64,000 bases of DNA from CAYXAA01 sp964462985 (GCA_964462985.1 CAYXAA010000025.1:1-64000); one strand, 5' to 3'; counted from the stretch's first letter, positions 42,347 through 52,126 are shown. Notes: a model not told the origin generated them from the sequence alone. Numbers and translations: made by a program.

Positions 42347-45300
42347 TCAGTCGAGCCGCCCGCTGGCGTGAGCGAGCATGGTGTAGACCTTCCCCGTTTC
42401 CGACGTGAGGTAGGTCTGGCTCAACATGCTGTCGCGGTCGTTGCGCGAGACCTGGGCGAGAAGCTGCTCGAAGTCGCGGACGTACCGGTCCACGGCACCG
42501 CGGAACTCGGGGTCGCGTCCATACTTCTGCCGGATCTCGTCGAAGGTCTGCTGGCCCTGCAGCGTGTAGAGGCGCCGGGTGAAGACGTGCCGCTCGCCCC
42601 GCTTGTAGCGTTCCCAAAGGTCGAGGAACGTGTCGTGGTCGATCGCCCGCGCAATGTCCAGTGACAGCGAGTTGAGCGATTCTGCCATGTTGAGCGGCGT
42701 CCGGCCGCCCGCATCGCGTGCTGTCGGGCGGGCCCCGTCGCCGGCTGCTTCATCGCGCGAGGCCCGGCGCAGCAGGTCGCTCACCCAGCCCTTGCCCTGC
42801 GGCTGTGAGGTCGGCTCCGGCGCCGGCTTCGGCGTCTCGAAGTCACTTAGCGTGGTGCGGCGAAGCTCATTGCGAACGGAGGTCTGCGGCGCGCTCGCCC
42901 TTGGTCCCGGCTCGGGTGCCGGGGCAGGGACGGGCGGCGGCGTCATGGCGCGGACCGCTCCAGCGGCCGCGACCTGCGCCCGCTCGTTCGCGCGCGAGAC
43001 GTCGAGCGTGTTCGCCTGCTTGGCAACGATTGCCGACAGTTCGCTGAGCGCCCGGATCTGCTCGCTGACGACCTTGCGCAGGGCGGCCGCGGATTCCTCC
43101 GCCTCCTCCGGCAGGTCGAGAATGCCGCGCTTGAGCTCCGCGCGGGTCGCTTCGAGCTCGCGGTGGACCTCGCGGGCGACGTCGCGCATCCGGGTGGTCG
43201 CCTCGGTGAAGCTCGTCGACGCCTGTTCCAGCGTGCGCGACATCTCCGAGACGATCTCGTCCTGGGCAGAGCGCACCGCCTCACGGGCCTTCTGGCCCTC
43301 GATACCGGCCGCCATGCGCATGGACTCGAACTGCTCGGTAACGGCTCGCGTTGCCGCCTCGGCGGCTGCCGTCAGCATGCCGGTGACCTCGCGGGCCTTG
43401 TCGTCGGCCGCCTCGAGCGTGCTGGACAGCTGATCGGAGAAGCTGCGCATCAGCGTGTCGACCGCCTCGGTCTTGGCAAGCAGGGTGTCCGCCACCTCCT
43501 CGATCGCCGTGCGGCGGTCGGCAATGCGGCTCTCGACCGAGCGGTTGGTCTCCTCCAGATGCTTGGCTGCCTCGGCGAGCTGTCGGCCCTGGTCCTCGAA
43601 CCGGTTGGCCAGCTTGGTGATGTCGCCGAGTACGGACGAGGTGACCTCCTTCAGCAGGCCGGCCTGTTCGGAGATCGTGCCGGTCGCAGTGCCGGTCTCG
43701 TCGACGGCGCGGTCGACCGCCGTGCGGAACTCGCCGGCGCTGCGCGCCAGATTGGTCTCGACACGGGCGAGGTTCTCGCCGGCCGTCTCCAGCACGCCGC
43801 TGAGCATCGCGTTGGAATGGTCGAGCCGCTCGAGAATACCGCTGATATCGGACTCCAGCTTGTCCTTGGTTGACGACAGCACTTCTGCTGCCGTGCTGCT
43901 CCGCTCCTCGAGCGTTGCGACGAGCCGATCGCCGGCTTCCACCAGCGAGCGGGTCGCGTCGAGGCCCTTGCGGGCGAAGTCGTCGGCAACCTCGCGGCCT
44001 TTGACGGTGATTGCCTCCAGGATCGCATTGTGGACCTCCGAGACACGCCCGGTGAGATCCTCGGCACGGGCCTCGATGGCCTGGACGAGTTCGTTGCCGT
44101 CGCTGCCGATGAGCTTCGCCAGCTCCTCGGAGCGCTCGCCAAGCGCCTGATTGAGGGCATCGGCCCTTGCAAGAAGGTCGCCAGCCACCGCATTGCCGCG
44201 CTCCGACAGAAGGTCGGCCGCCTCGCGGACTGCCGCGGCAACGCGCGAGCGCACCGTGTCGGATTCACCGGCAATGAGGTTGCGGATCTCCTCGGCGGTG
44301 CGGGCCAGCACGAGCCTGGCTTGCTCGCTCTCGGTCGAGAGCGTGGCGGTAACGTCCGCCACGCTGCGACCGATCTCCTCGCGAACCTTCTCGCTCTCGC
44401 CCGTCAGCGCACCCGACATCTCGGCGACGGCGCCAAGATAGGCGGCGCGCGCCTTCTCGCTCTCGGCGGCGAGCGAAAGCGCCGCCTCGTTCACCGCGGT
44501 GAAGACCAACTCACGAATCTGATTGCTCTCGCTTGACAGGGAGCCGGTCGCCTGGGCGATGGCCTCGGCAATGGTCTCGGCCGCCTTCTGGCTTTCGCTC
44601 TGCAGGACGCCACGGGCCTCGCCGACCGAGCCAAGGACCAGCTGGCGCAGCCGGCCGCCTTCTCCGCCGAGCTTCTCGGATGCCTGGACGAGAGATGTCT
44701 CGACGATATCCCGGATGCGTTCGCCTTCGCTCGAAAGCCGGCCGGTGGCCTCGTCGACGGAGGAGGAGACGATGGAGCGCACGCGCTCGCTCTCCACGCT
44801 GAGGCGGTTGCCAGCCTCGTCGAGCGTTGTTGCGACGAGGTCGCGCATGCGTTCGCTTTCGCCGGAGAGCCGGCCCGTGGCCTCGTCGAGCGCCGACAGC
44901 AGGATCTCCCGCAGGCGGTCGCCTTCGCCAGTGAGGCGGCCGGTGGTCTCCTCGAGCGTGGCCGTGACGAGTTCGCGCAGCCGCTCGCCTTCACCCGACA
45001 GCGAGCCGGAGATCCGGTCGACGGTGTCGCCGGCCAGCGACAGCACGTCGGTGAGGGCGACGCGCGCCTTCTCGCTTTCCGAGGTCAGCGTGCCGGAAAT
45101 CGCCGCAAGACGCTCCGACAGGATCTGCTCCAGTTCGCTCGCGCGCTGGTCCAGCGTCGAGGCAACCTCGAACATCTTGGAACCCAGTGCCACGTTGATC
45201 TCGGCAACGCGTTCCGACAGCGTGTCGGTGAGTTCCTGGCTCTGGCGTGACAGCACCGAGCCGGCTTCCGCCAGGCGCTGGTCGAGGGCTCCGGACATCT

Positions 45301-48300
45301 CGTTCTGGCCGTCGACGAAGGCCTTGGCGATCTCGCGGGTGCGCGCGATCAGGGTCTCGCTGATCTGACGCGCCCGGGCGTCGAGCGCCGCATCGATGCG
45401 CTGGGTGCCCACCAACATGGCTTCGGCCAGATGGTCGGCCTTCTCCGACATCGAGGCCGTGGCGATCTCGACCCGTTCCCCGATGCTCTTCTCGAACGAG
45501 GAGAGATGGTCCTCGATCGCCTGGCCGATGGCCCGGGAGCGATCGGACAGGCCGCGGCCGATGTCCTCGGCGCGCTCGCCGAGGGAGATACCGATCTCGT
45601 CGACCTTGCCGGAGAGACGGTCGGCGATGGCCTCGGTCCGGTTTTCCAGCACCTCGGCCAGCGTCTGGCTCTTTGCCTCCAGCGCGTTGGACAGCGCATC
45701 GGTGCGGGCGTCGATGACGTTCGACAAGGCGTCGGTGCGCGACTGCAGCGTCGCCTCGAAGGTCGAGGTGCGTGCATTCAGCGTCATGTCGAGGGTCTCG
45801 ATCCGGCTGTCGATCGTGTCGCCGAGCGTCGCCGTGCGGACGTCAAATGCGGAGATCAGGCCGTCGCCGCGCTCACCGAGGATCGCCTCGAGCCGGTCGA
45901 GCCGGTCGGCAAGGCTCTGCTGCAGAGCGTCGCCGCGGCCTTCCAAAGCGGCTGCAATCTGGTCGCCGGCCGCAGTGATCTCGGCCGCGACCCGCTCGCC
46001 GCGGCTGCCGATGAGCTGGGCGAGTTCGGTACCGGTCTCGGCAAAGCGATGCGCCATCTCTGAGGTGTGGTGGTCGAGTGCCGAGGTCACGGTGGACGCT
46101 GCGTGCTCGAGGGTCTCGATCCGGCTGTCGATGGTTTCGCCGAGCACCGCGGTGCGGGCGTCAAAGGCGGTGATCAGGCCGTCGCCGCGCTCACCGAGGA
46201 TCGCCTCGAGCCGGTCGAGCCGGTCGGCAAGGCCCTGCTGCAGCGCGTCGCCGCGGCCTTCCAGAGTGGCGGCGATCCGGTCGCCGACCGCGGAGATGTC
46301 GGTCGCGACCCGCTCTCCGCGACCGCCGATAAGCTGGGCAAGCTCGGTGCCGGTCTCGGCAAGGCGATGCGCCATCTCCGAAGTGCGCTGGTCGAGCGCC
46401 GAGGTGACGGACGAGGCGGCCTGCTCGAGGGTTTCGCGGAAGCCTTCGGTCTGGGTGCCGAGGATGGCGGCAATTTCTTTGCCGCGGGCGGCCAGGCGCT
46501 CGTCCAGGTCTGCGCCGTTGACGTCGATCGCCTGGTGGATCTTCTCGCCGACGACGCTGAGGCGCTCCGCCAGCTCGCCGCCGCGGACGGAGATCGTCTC
46601 CGTGAGGCTCGACGCCGTCTCGTCCAGACGCGAGGCGATTTCACCGCCACGCAGCGACAGGTCGACGACGATCGACTCGCCGGTGCCGCGCAGGATTTCC
46701 GCGACCTCGTTGGTGCGGGCCGACAGGGTCTCGACGATCTCGGAGCCCTTGATCGAAATCGTGTCGGTGACCTCCTGGCCGCGCAACGAAATGCTTTCGA
46801 CCACGCGCTCGCCGGTGGCGGCCAGCGACTGGTCGAGGTTGGTGACGCGACCGTCGATGGTGCCGATCAGCTCTTCGGTACGGGCGCTGATGGTGTCCAT
46901 CAGGCGGCCGCTGGTCAGCGACAGCTGTGCGCCGACCTCGTCGCCGCGCTGGGCGATCGCGTCGGCAACACGTGTGCCGGTCTCCGACAGTGTCTGGTCG
47001 AGGTGGGTGACGCGACCGTCGATGGTGCCGATCAGGTCCTCGGTGCGCGCGCTGATGGTGTCGATCAAACGCTCGCTGGTCGCCGAGAGGTTGGCGGTCA
47101 GGTCCTCGGCACGACGCTCGATCGACTCGCCGACCGCGTTGCCGGCATGGGTCAGGGCCTCGGTGATCTCGGTGCTGCGGGTCGACAGAGTATCGACGAT
47201 GGACAGGCCGGTGGTGGAGATCGAACTGGTGATCTCCTCGCCCTGACCGGCGAGCGACTCGACCAGCGACTGACCCGTGGTCGAAATTGCGCCGGTGATC
47301 TCGTCACCGCGGGCCGACAGCGTCTCGATCAGCGAGGCGCCGGTGGAGGAAAGCGTCGATGCAATCTCGGTGCTGCGTGCCGACAGGGTATCGACGATGG
47401 ACAGACCGGTGCTGGAGATCGAGGTGGTGATCTCCTCGCCGCGGGCCGAAAGCGTGTCGACGATCGACGATCCGGTGGACGACATCAGCGTGGTGATGTC
47501 CTCGCCGCGCTGCGACAGGCTCTCGATGAATCCGGTCGCTGTAGCCTCGAACCGGTCGTTGATCTCCTGACCGCGCTGGCCGAGCGAGTCCGCCAGCTCC
47601 GAGCCGGTGCGGGCCATGGTGTCGACGAGGTTGGTCCCCGTCGAGCTCAGGTTGCGCACAAAGACATCGCCCTGCGTCGTCAGCGCGTTCACCAGCTCCG
47701 AGCCGGCGCTGTCGAAGGTCTCGGTAATCTGCTGGACCCGGGCCGTCACGGTCGAGGTCAGCTCGTCGATGCGGCCGTCGACGGCGCCGGTGAGGCGATC
47801 GGTTGCCTCGGAGACGGACAGGCTCAGGGTTTCGGACGTGGCACTGAGCTGGGCCGACAGGGTCTCGTGGGCGCCGGTGATGACGTCGCGGACGCGGTCG
47901 ACGTTGGTCACCACGGCCTCGCGCTGCGACACCAGTTCCTCGATCAGCGAGCGGATTTTGAGTTCATTGTCGTTGTAGGACCGCTCGAGCGCGGAGACCT
48001 CATTGTGAACCAGGACCTCGAGCTCGCTGGCGCGGGCGATGGCCCGCTCGATTCCGTCGCCCATGGCGGCGACCTCGCGGCGGATGGCCTGGCCGACGCT
48101 GAGGATCGATTCCTTGGCCATATCCTCCGGCTCGGCGAGACGCAGTGCCACCTCGGTCATGCCGCGGGCGACGTTGCGCATCTCCTGCGCGCGCCAGATC
48201 ATCATCGCCATGACCCAGAAGAACACGATCGGCACCGCAACGCCGACCACGGCGAGGACAAGGCTTGGCGAGCGTGCGACGTCTTCGAAGGACCTGACAG

Positions 48301-48688
48301 CAGCGAGTTCGGGACCGAAGGCGGAATAGGCCAGCATGCCGCCAATACCGCCCCAGATCACGGAGAGGACGAGGGCCAGCCAGAACGGAGCGTTCGACGG
48401 CCGGCGCTGCAGCGCATAGATGAGATTGCCGATGCTGCGGCGGTCGTCGTTGGCGGCGGCGGGACGGGCACCCCTGCCGGTGCGGCGGCGCCGTGCCGTC
48501 GAAACCTCCGCGCCCTCGGTCGGTACCGGGGTTTCGGCATCCGTGGAGTGCGCCGGTGTGGCATCGGCAGCGGATCCGGTTGAAGGCTCCTCGGTGTCGT
48601 TCGGACCGCCGAAGTCGAGCTTCAGGGCTTCCTCGACAGCTGACAGCGCAGCTTCGGCCGGATCTTTCACCTTGGGGGGATTCGCCAT
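42347..48688 (-). CDS. gpr: Giant coiled-coil membrane protein, Growth Pole Ring (GPR) homologue
   Basis: A 2,113-residue protein. The Agrobacterium GPR protein, which builds a ring at the growing pole and is needed for unipolar growth, is almost the same size (about 2,115). Layout: a Pro/Glu/Arg-rich cytoplasmic start, two membrane helices (about 101-124 and 140-165), then some 1,700 residues of helical, apolipoprotein-like repeats with recurring SIVDTLSARSTEI, LDRLEAILGERGDGLI and SGESERMRDL-type units, a Pro-rich linker (about 1,880-1,950), and a conserved globular C-terminus (LYTLQGQQTFDEIRQKYG). A 106-residue unit is tandemly duplicated. ATG 48688 has GCGAGG upstream; an in-frame ATG at 48742 exists. 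Role in polar growth is by homology. Confidence 0.88.
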   Translation of the reverse strand: MANPPKVKDPAEAALSAVEEALKLDFGGPNDTEEPSTGSAADATPAHSTDAETPVPTEGAEVSTARRRRTGRGARPAAANDDRRSIGNLIYALQRRPSNAPFWLALVLSVIWGGIGGMLAYSAFGPELAAVRSFEDVARSPSLVLAVVGVAVPIVFFWVMAMMIWRAQEMRNVARGMTEVALRLAEPEDMAKESILSVGQAIRREVAAMGDGIERAIARASELEVLVHNEVSALERSYNDNELKIRSLIEELVSQREAVVTNVDRVRDVITGAHETLSAQLSATSETLSLSVSEATDRLTGAVDGRIDELTSTVTARVQQITETFDSAGSELVNALTTQGDVFVRNLSSTGTNLVDTMARTGSELADSLGQRGQEINDRFEATATGFIESLSQRGEDITTLMSSTGSSIVDTLSARGEEITTSISSTGLSIVDTLSARSTEIASTLSSTGASLIETLSARGDEITGAISTTGQSLVESLAGQGEEITSSISTTGLSIVDTLSTRSTEITEALTHAGNAVGESIERRAEDLTANLSATSERLIDTISARTEDLIGTIDGRVTHLDQTLSETGTRVADAIAQRGDEVGAQLSLTSGRLMDTISARTEELIGTIDGRVTNLDQSLAATGERVVESISLRGQEVTDTISIKGSEIVETLSARTNEVAEILRGTGESIVVDLSLRGGEIASRLDETASSLTETISVRGGELAERLSVVGEKIHQAIDVNGADLDERLAARGKEIAAILGTQTEGFRETLEQAASSVTSALDQRTSEMAHRLAETGTELAQLIGGRGERVATDISAVGDRIAATLEGRGDALQQGLADRLDRLEAILGERGDGLITAFDARTAVLGETIDSRIETLEHAASTVTSALDHHTSEMAHRFAETGTELAQLIGSRGERVAAEITAAGDQIAAALEGRGDALQQSLADRLDRLEAILGERGDGLISAFDVRTATLGDTIDSRIETLDMTLNARTSTFEATLQSRTDALSNVIDARTDALSNALEAKSQTLAEVLENRTEAIADRLSGKVDEIGISLGERAEDIGRGLSDRSRAIGQAIEDHLSSFEKSIGERVEIATASMSEKADHLAEAMLVGTQRIDAALDARARQISETLIARTREIAKAFVDGQNEMSGALDQRLAEAGSVLSRQSQELTDTLSERVAEINVALGSKMFEVASTLDQRASELEQILSERLAAISGTLTSESEKARVALTDVLSLAGDTVDRISGSLSGEGERLRELVTATLEETTGRLTGEGDRLREILLSALDEATGRLSGESERMRDLVATTLDEAGNRLSVESERVRSIVSSSVDEATGRLSSEGERIRDIVETSLVQASEKLGGEGGRLRQLVLGSVGEARGVLQSESQKAAETIAEAIAQATGSLSSESNQIRELVFTAVNEAALSLAAESEKARAAYLGAVAEMSGALTGESEKVREEIGRSVADVTATLSTESEQARLVLARTAEEIRNLIAGESDTVRSRVAAAVREAADLLSERGNAVAGDLLARADALNQALGERSEELAKLIGSDGNELVQAIEARAEDLTGRVSEVHNAILEAITVKGREVADDFARKGLDATRSLVEAGDRLVATLEERSSTAAEVLSSTKDKLESDISGILERLDHSNAMLSGVLETAGENLARVETNLARSAGEFRTAVDRAVDETGTATGTISEQAGLLKEVTSSVLGDITKLANRFEDQGRQLAEAAKHLEETNRSVESRIADRRTAIEEVADTLLAKTEAVDTLMRSFSDQLSSTLEAADDKAREVTGMLTAAAEAATRAVTEQFESMRMAAGIEGQKAREAVRSAQDEIVSEMSRTLEQASTSFTEATTRMRDVAREVHRELEATRAELKRGILDLPEEAEESAAALRKVVSEQIRALSELSAIVAKQANTLDVSRANERAQVAAAGAVRAMTPPPVPAPAPEPGPRASAPQTSVRNELRRTTLSDFETPKPAPEPTSQPQGKGWVSDLLRRASRDEAAGDGARPTARDAGGRTPLNMAESLNSLSLDIARAIDHDTFLDLWERYKRGERHVFTRRLYTLQGQQTFDEIRQKYGRDPEFRGAVDRYVRDFEQLLAQVSRNDRDSMLSQTYLTSETGKVYTMLAHASGRLD
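45861..46496 (-). repeat. Tandem duplication of a 318-bp unit inside gpr
   Basis: Two adjacent copies of a 318-bp (106-codon) segment, about 45,861-46,178 and 46,179-46,496, keep long near-identical stretches, for example over LADRLDRLEAILGERGDGLI. The frame is kept, so it is an in-gene expansion of the coiled-coil rod. Limits are approximate. Confidence 0.65.
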
Positions 48689-48936
48689 CTTGTTCGCCTC
48701 GCGTCCGTACTCACTACTCACCGGTCGCCGCAGCTTGGACAAGTCGCTGCGCGATACCGTGCGTCAAGGATGCCGCTGCCGCTCATCGAGAGGGAAAGAA
48801 TGCCGCGCTGGTCCGAAACGGTTACAGGATTTCGGAACAGTCCTCTCCCACCTTGCCGCATCCCTAAAGCTAATGACACAATCATGCCGGCGGAACAAGG
48901 AATTGAGACTCCTTGAGACAGGGGGCGAACACGGTG

Positions 48937-49251
48937 GCGCGGGCACCCAGCAAGGACTCCAGGCAGACACGGACGGACGAAACCGATGCGCGCGCAGCCG
49001 CGCCAGGTGGCCGCAAACCGACCCCGGTCCAGCGGGCTTGGCTTATCCGCGGGCTTGATCAGCCCGGCGGCAAGCTGCCGTTGTTCGACGCCGACGGGCG
49101 GGAAGTGTCCGAGCGCACGGTGCGCGCCTGCATTGCCGCAGGCTGGGCAGAGCCTTGGTTTTCCAACCCAATCAAGCCCGACTGGCTGGTCTGCCGACTG
49201 ACGGAGCGGGGCGTTCGAGTCCTTCGCGGAGCACCGGGTGACAGCGACTGA
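48937..49251 (+). CDS. Small conserved hypothetical protein
   Basis: A 104-residue cytoplasmic protein I do not recognise by function. Its N-terminus is basic and flexible (ARAPSKDSRQTRTDETDARAA), then a compact region begins: PTPVQRAWLIRGLDQPGGKLPLFDADG, a helix-turn-helix-like SERTVRACIAAGWAEPW, and WLVCRLTERGVRVL. The last part resembles winged-helix strands. The GTG at 48937 has AGGGGG 8 nt upstream. It is divergent from gpr. The codon pattern matches neighbours, so I accept it as real. A small DNA-binding or regulatory protein is possible but unproven. Confidence 0.6.
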   Translation, partial: ARAPSKDSRQTRTDETDARAAAPGGRKPTPVQRAWLIRGLDQPGGKLPLFDADGREVSERTVRACIAAGWAEPWFSNPIKPDWLVCRLTERGVRVLRGAPGDSD

Positions 49252-49619
49252 CGCGTCGGCCTGCCAAGCCGCGGCGTGCGGCGACCGGCGGCGGCGGGCA
49301 GACGTCCGGCGATCGGTGACGCCCGCCGGGACGGCGCTTCGCACCGGCCGTTAACCAAAGATTCACTTTCTTTGGATGCAGACGGCCTTGTCAGGCGTTT
49401 TCTCAGGTTTCGTTAACCCTGATTTCGCGAACCGCTCCCATCCTGATGCAGGCAGCCATCCGGGCCGATGAGATCAGACACCCACCGGCCGGCGCGGTTG
49501 CGGTGCGGTCGAGGCGCTTTGTATCGACCGAAACCGGGAACGAAACAGCAAGGCCGGTTACCAGCCGTTCGACAACCGCCGGGGTTTTCGGCGTGCCGGC
49601 CCGGAGCGAGGAACAGGCC
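49252..49619. other. 368-bp intergenic region upstream of the Hpt gene
   Basis: No gene is supported here; in-frame extension of the Hpt gene to 49446 has no ribosome-binding site. Two GTTAACC words (starting 49350 and 49412) give TTAA-N7-TTCA and TTAA-N7-TTCG, each close to the CtrA pattern. CCAAAG...CTTTGG (49355-49374 region) is a small inverted repeat. Confidence 0.4.
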
Positions 49620-50006
49620 ATGGGACGCGCAGCGGTCCAAACCAGCGACACAATGGGTATCAGCCCGACCGGGGCGCCCGTCGATCTCACCCATCTCGCC
49701 CGCCACACGCTGGGCGACCAGGGTCTCGAACGCGAGGTGTTGCAGCTCTTCGTGCGCCAGAGCGCGATCGTGCTTAACCGGCTCGACTCGGCCGAAAGTG
49801 CCCGCGCCGTGTCGGAACAGGCCCACACCATCAAGGGTTCCGCACGCGGGATCGGCGCCTGGAAGGTCGCGCAGGCAGCAGAACTCGTGCAGGCGGAAGC
49901 CGAACTCGGCGGTGCCACCTCGATTTCGGAACTGCGTGCAGCCGTGCAGGAGACGATCGGCTTCATCGGCGCGCTGCTCGAGGACCAGCCGTCGCAAAAA
50001 TCGTGA
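49620..50006 (+). CDS. Hpt-domain phosphotransfer protein
   Basis: A 128-residue protein that is essentially one histidine phosphotransfer domain: helical bundle with the phosphorylatable His 69 in AHTIKGSARGIGA (68-80), followed by helices LVQAEAELGG and AAVQETIGFIGALLED. The ATG at 49620 follows GCGAGGAACAG. It lacks a kinase or receiver, so it should shuttle phosphate between a hybrid kinase and a response regulator encoded elsewhere. It is followed after 89 bp by the ferredoxin gene in the same direction. Confidence 0.85.
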   Translation: MGRAAVQTSDTMGISPTGAPVDLTHLARHTLGDQGLEREVLQLFVRQSAIVLNRLDSAESARAVSEQAHTIKGSARGIGAWKVAQAAELVQAEAELGGATSISELRAAVQETIGFIGALLEDQPSQKS

Positions 50007-50095
50007 CGTGCGATGATTGTGGCGGTTGACCTTTGCCGGCTTTTGGCTATGTCGGGGGAAACCGTCCCGACACCTACATCCGAGACCGCCGCTTC

Positions 50096-50416
50096 ATGCC
50101 GAAGATCACCTATATCGCGTTCGACGGAACGCAGTACGACGTCGACGCTCCGGTCGGCTCCACCGTCATGGAGAATGCGATCAAGAACATGGTGCCGGGC
50201 ATCGAGGCCGAGTGCGGCGGCGCCTGCGCCTGCGCCACCTGCCACGTCTATGTCGACGAGGCCTGGGCCGAAAAGACCGGCTCGCCGGAGCCGATGGAAG
50301 AGGACATGCTCGACTTCGCCTATGAGGTGAAGCCGACCTCGCGACTGTCCTGCCAGATCAAGGTGTCGGAGGCGCTCGACGGCCTCGTGGTGCGCATTCC
50401 CGAGCGCCAGGCCTGA
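50096..50416 (+). CDS. 2Fe-2S ferredoxin (adrenodoxin type)
   Basis: Soluble electron carrier of 106 residues. The four cluster ligands are in CxxxxxCxxC plus a distal Cys: Cys 40, 46, 49 (within AECGGACACATCH) and Cys 86 (LSCQ); an extra Cys 44 lies in the loop. The pattern and length match FdxB/adrenodoxin-type ferredoxins that serve Fe-S assembly and P450 or Rieske oxygenases. The ATG at 50096 opens the conserved MPKITYI start. A ferredoxin-NADP reductase gene lies 0.7 kb downstream in the same direction, a likely redox partner. Confidence 0.92.
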   Translation: MPKITYIAFDGTQYDVDAPVGSTVMENAIKNMVPGIEAECGGACACATCHVYVDEAWAEKTGSPEPMEEDMLDFAYEVKPTSRLSCQIKVSEALDGLVVRIPERQA

Positions 50417-50555
50417 CGGTCTCGCCGGCGGCCTTCATTGCTCCGGCGCGAGCTGAAGGCGCTTTTCTTCGAAGTGAGCGCGATCCGGTGTCGGATCGGC
50501 CGCGTGTTGCTCGTCCTTTGATCGTCCATTGGGTCAAGTCAGGAGACAAGCGACC

Positions 50556-50999
50556 ATGCCGAGCACCGTCCGTCTGCACCGCGTTCTGGCAACCAGCCCG
50601 GAGAAGGTCTATCGCGCGTTCCTGGAGGCTGACGCGCTCGCCAAGTGGCTGCCGCCCAACGGCTTCACCTGCACCGTCCATCATCTCGAACCGGCGGTCG
50701 GCGGCACGCACAAGATGTCCTTCCGCAACTTCACGACTGGCAAGAGCCATTCCTTCGGCGGCCGGTATCTCGAGCTCGTCCCGGGCGAGCGCCTGCGCTA
50801 CACCGACACGTTCGACGATCCCAGCCTGCCCGGCGAGATGGAGGTTGTCGTGAACCTGAAGAAGGTTCTGGTCGGGACCGAGGTGGAGATCACGCAGTCC
50901 GGCGTGCCCGATGTCATTCCGCCGGAGGCCTGCTATCTCGGATGGCAGGAGTCGCTGCGCAACCTGGCAAGGCTCGTCGAGCCGGACATCAACGAGTAG
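50556..50999 (+). CDS. AHSA1/START-like SRPBCC domain protein
   Basis: A 147-residue cytoplasmic protein of the Bet v1/SRPBCC fold, AHSA1 (activator of Hsp90 ATPase) subfamily. Marks are the VLATSPEKVYRAFLEADALAKWLPPNGF start, GGRYLELVPGERLRYTDTF in the middle and the C-terminal helix LGWQESLRNLARLVE. Binds an unknown small hydrophobic ligand. The ATG at 50556 is the conserved start; a longer reading to 50529 is possible. It lies between the ferredoxin and its likely reductase, 101 bp before the latter. Confidence 0.88.
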   Translation: MPSTVRLHRVLATSPEKVYRAFLEADALAKWLPPNGFTCTVHHLEPAVGGTHKMSFRNFTTGKSHSFGGRYLELVPGERLRYTDTFDDPSLPGEMEVVVNLKKVLVGTEVEITQSGVPDVIPPEACYLGWQESLRNLARLVEPDINE

Positions 51000-51100
51000 C
51001 GCGTCCTTTCCAGGTCGAAACGGTCGGGAAAGGACCGCACTTGACCTTGCCCGCCGGCCGTGTCGCGATTGCAGCGACCGCCATGGGCCGGGAGAGGACG

Positions 51101-52126
51101 ATGAGCGCTGCGATCGAGACCGATGTCGTCATCATCGGCGCGGGCCCCGTGGGCCTGTTCGCGGTATTCGAGCTCGGCCTGCTCGATCTCAAGGCCCATG
51201 TGATCGACATCCTCGACCGGCCGGGCGGCCAATGCGCCGAGCTCTATCCGGAAAAGCCGATCTACGACATCCCGGCCTGGCCCGAGATCTCGGCACAGGA
51301 ACTGGTCGACAAGCTGATGCAGCAGATCCGGCCGTTCGAGCCGACGTTCCACTTCAACTCCATGGTCACGGGCCTCGAGCGGCGACCCGACGGTGGCTTT
51401 GTCGTCGGCACCGACCAGGGCGAGACATTCCATACCAAGGTGGTGGTCATCGCTGCCGGCGGCGGTTCGTTCCAGCCGAAGCGGCCGCCGATTCCCGGCA
51501 TCGAGCTCTATGAAGGCACGAGCGTGTTTTATTCGGTGCGCCGGATGGAGGATTTCAGCGGCCACGACCTCGTCATTGTCGGGGGCGGCGACAGTGCCCT
51601 CGACTGGACCTTGAACCTGCAGCCGATCGCCAGGAGCCTGACGTTGGTCCACCGCAGGCCGGAGTTCCGCGCCGCACCCGACAGCGTGTCCAAGATGCGA
51701 GCGCTGGTCGATCGGGGGGAGATTTCCTTCCTGATCGGCCAGGTCATGGGGCTGAAAGGTGAGGGGGCGCAGCTGACGGCCGCGGTGGTCAGGGGCGAGA
51801 CCGGGGAGATCGAGGTGCCCTGCACGCGGCTGCTGCCGTTCTTCGGCCTGACCATGAAGCTCGGCCCGGTGGCGAACTGGGGGCTCAATCTCCACGAGAA
51901 CCTAATTGCCGTCGATACCGCGAAGTTCGAGACGAGCGAGCCGGGGATCTTCGCCATCGGCGATATCAACTGGTACCCCGGCAAGCTCAAGCTGATCCTC
52001 TCCGGCTTTCACGAGGCCGCACTGATGGCCCAGGCCGCCAAGCGCGTGGTCTCGCCGGACGAGCGCATCGTGTTCCAGTACACCACATCCTCGACCAGCC
52101 TGCAGAAGAAGCTCGGGGTGGCGTAG
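51101..52126 (+). CDS. Ferredoxin-NADP+ reductase, thioredoxin reductase-like type
   Basis: FAD flavoprotein of 341 residues in the YumC/TrxR-like class. It has an N-terminal FAD site GAGPVG (13-18) and a second dinucleotide site GGGDSA (161-166); the redox-active CxxC of thioredoxin reductase is absent, which marks it as an FNR. FAIGDINWYPGKLKLILSGFHEAA near the C-terminus is characteristic. The ATG at 51101 follows GGGAGAGGACG. With the ferredoxin upstream it likely transfers electrons between NADPH and Fe-S carriers. Confidence 0.9.
   Translation: MSAAIETDVVIIGAGPVGLFAVFELGLLDLKAHVIDILDRPGGQCAELYPEKPIYDIPAWPEISAQELVDKLMQQIRPFEPTFHFNSMVTGLERRPDGGFVVGTDQGETFHTKVVVIAAGGGSFQPKRPPIPGIELYEGTSVFYSVRRMEDFSGHDLVIVGGGDSALDWTLNLQPIARSLTLVHRRPEFRAAPDSVSKMRALVDRGEISFLIGQVMGLKGEGAQLTAAVVRGETGEIEVPCTRLLPFFGLTMKLGPVANWGLNLHENLIAVDTAKFETSEPGIFAIGDINWYPGKLKLILSGFHEAALMAQAAKRVVSPDERIVFQYTTSSTSLQKKLGVA

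Noticed and set aside
46067..48583. 838-codon open frame on the plus strand, antisense to gpr (also 616 codons at 45396-47246)
   Set aside because: Repetitive, Asp/Gly/Arg-biased translation that mirrors the codon repetition of gpr. No ribosome-binding site or family likeness.
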